Part shown: positions 14,736 through 14,991 of the stretch, piece after piece
How the letters are laid out: every line of letters begins with the position of its first letter
Position numbering within the stretch: the first letter of the stretch is position 1
Assembly: GCA_002470135.1 (NCBI GenBank)
Contig: DKNC01000002.1
Coordinates: forward strand, 5,197 to 20,187
DNA: 14,991 nt
DNA from: Actinobacteria bacterium UBA7398
GTDB lineage: Bacteria; Actinomycetota; Actinomycetes; Nanopelagicales; Nanopelagicaceae
Direction: 5' to 3'
Program-made: the position numbers and the translations under genes
The notes under the pieces: generated by a model
Told to the model about the DNA's origin: nothing
The model's input: only the letters and a program-made list of their open reading frames with translations
The model's database searches: none

Positions 14736-14991
14736 GCGCAAAATATATTCACCCATTCTCCTTCGGCGACCGCAACCAATCAGATTTACTCGGTGGCAAA
14801 GGGGCAAATCTTGCAGAGATGGTGAAGATCGGGCTGCCCGTACCTCCAGGTTTCACGATTACTACTTTGGCTTGCCGCGAATTCTTACGTACAGGCGAGA
14901 TTCCAAGCTTGTTACCAGAAGAACTTGAAGCAGCACTAATTAATTTAGAGAAAGAATTAGGTAAAAAATTTGGTGATCCGAAGAATCCACT
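14732..14991 (+). CDS. ppdK: Pyruvate, phosphate dikinase, N-terminal part only
   Basis: The first 86 codons of PPDK are visible before the window ends. The enzyme interconverts pyruvate + ATP + Pi with phosphoenolpyruvate + AMP + PPi. The translation shows LLGGKGANLAEM and GLPVPPGFTITT, the opening of the ATP-grasp nucleotide-binding domain, followed by KKFGDPKNPL. This matches bacterial PPDK rather than PEP synthase. Start GTG 14732 overlaps the ABM-protein stop in a GTGA, with AAGGG six bases upstream, so it is part of the same operon. In this setting it would convert pyruvate made by the aldolase, hydrolase or lactate dehydrogenases into PEP for gluconeogenesis, letting the cell grow on the substrate as a carbon source. 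Confidence 0.93.
   Translation, partial: MSAKYIHPFSFGDRNQSDLLGGKGANLAEMVKIGLPVPPGFTITTLACREFLRTGEIPSLLPEELEAALINLEKELGKKFGDPKNP

Noticed and set aside
14575..14928. Plus-strand open frame of 117 codons across the ABM protein and PPDK start
   Set aside because: It is in another frame from both supported genes, is rich in Arg/Ser with no motif, and PPDK sequence is unmistakable in the alternative frame.
1..14991. tRNA, rRNA, CRISPR arrays, insertion sequences, attachment sites
   Set aside because: I saw no cloverleaf-like or rRNA-like sequence, no regularly spaced repeats, no transposase or integrase frame and no terminal inverted repeats.

Overview
The window is a dense catabolic gene cluster from a bacterium with moderately low GC (about 45% by eye). 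Intergenic gaps are short (longest 121 bases) and stop/start overlaps such as ATGA, GTGA and TAATG are common. The partial lactate-dehydrogenase gene at the left edge resembles actinobacterial LldD. Together with the streamlined gene packing, this suggests a small-genome, low-GC actinobacterium of the freshwater acI/Nanopelagicales type. That placement is inference from style and protein similarity, not proof. I see no RNA genes, insertion sequences, CRISPR arrays or transporters, and no gene-free stretch longer than 300 bases.

Layout. (1) Minus strand 3015 to 1: an enolase-superfamily sugar-acid dehydratase, an FGGY sugar kinase and the start of an FMN-dependent L-lactate dehydrogenase. (2) Plus strand 3113-4126: an Ldh_2-type malate/lactate dehydrogenase, divergent from (1). 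It converges, with an 11-base overlap, on (3) a minus-strand GntR/FCD repressor at 4116-4838. (4) Minus strand 8997 to 4960: a D-2-hydroxyacid dehydrogenase, a stand-alone lipoyl domain, E1 alpha and E1 beta of a thiamine-diphosphate 2-oxoacid dehydrogenase, and an SDR oxidoreductase. (5) Plus strand 9104 to the right edge, divergent from (4): a fumarylacetoacetase-family hydrolase, an SDR of the 2-keto-3-deoxy-sugar-acid dehydrogenase type, a KDPG-type aldolase, an AceE/transketolase-like 788-residue E1, an NADPH-type 2-hydroxyacid dehydrogenase, a small ABM-fold protein and the start of pyruvate phosphate dikinase.

How the genes may work together (inference). The dehydratase would turn an aldonic acid into a 2-keto-3-deoxy acid. 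That acid could be oxidised by the SDR at 9760 and split by the hydrolase at 9104 into pyruvate plus a hydroxyacid, as in the non-phosphorylative L-rhamnonate and L-fuconate routes. Alternatively it could be cleaved by the KDPG-type aldolase, possibly after phosphorylation by the kinase. The hydroxyacid products, with L-lactate the obvious candidate, could be oxidised by LldD, the Ldh_2 enzyme and the two 2-hydroxyacid dehydrogenases. The two thiamine-dependent E1 systems would act on the resulting 2-oxo acids, and PPDK would return pyruvate to phosphoenolpyruvate.

Regulation. A 22-base near-perfect palindrome lies directly upstream of the GntR gene. A site sharing 16 of 22 bases with it lies in the 3016-3112 divergent promoter. 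This suggests the GntR protein controls itself and the dehydratase/Ldh_2 divergon. The second divergent promoter (8998-9103) holds a different GntR-like dyad around TGTATACA.

The most unusual points are a lipoyl domain and E1 pair with no E2 catalytic domain or E3 beside them, a second E1 of the AceE type lacking the usual N-terminal E2-docking segment, and the combination of hydrolase, aldolase and kinase routes in one cluster.
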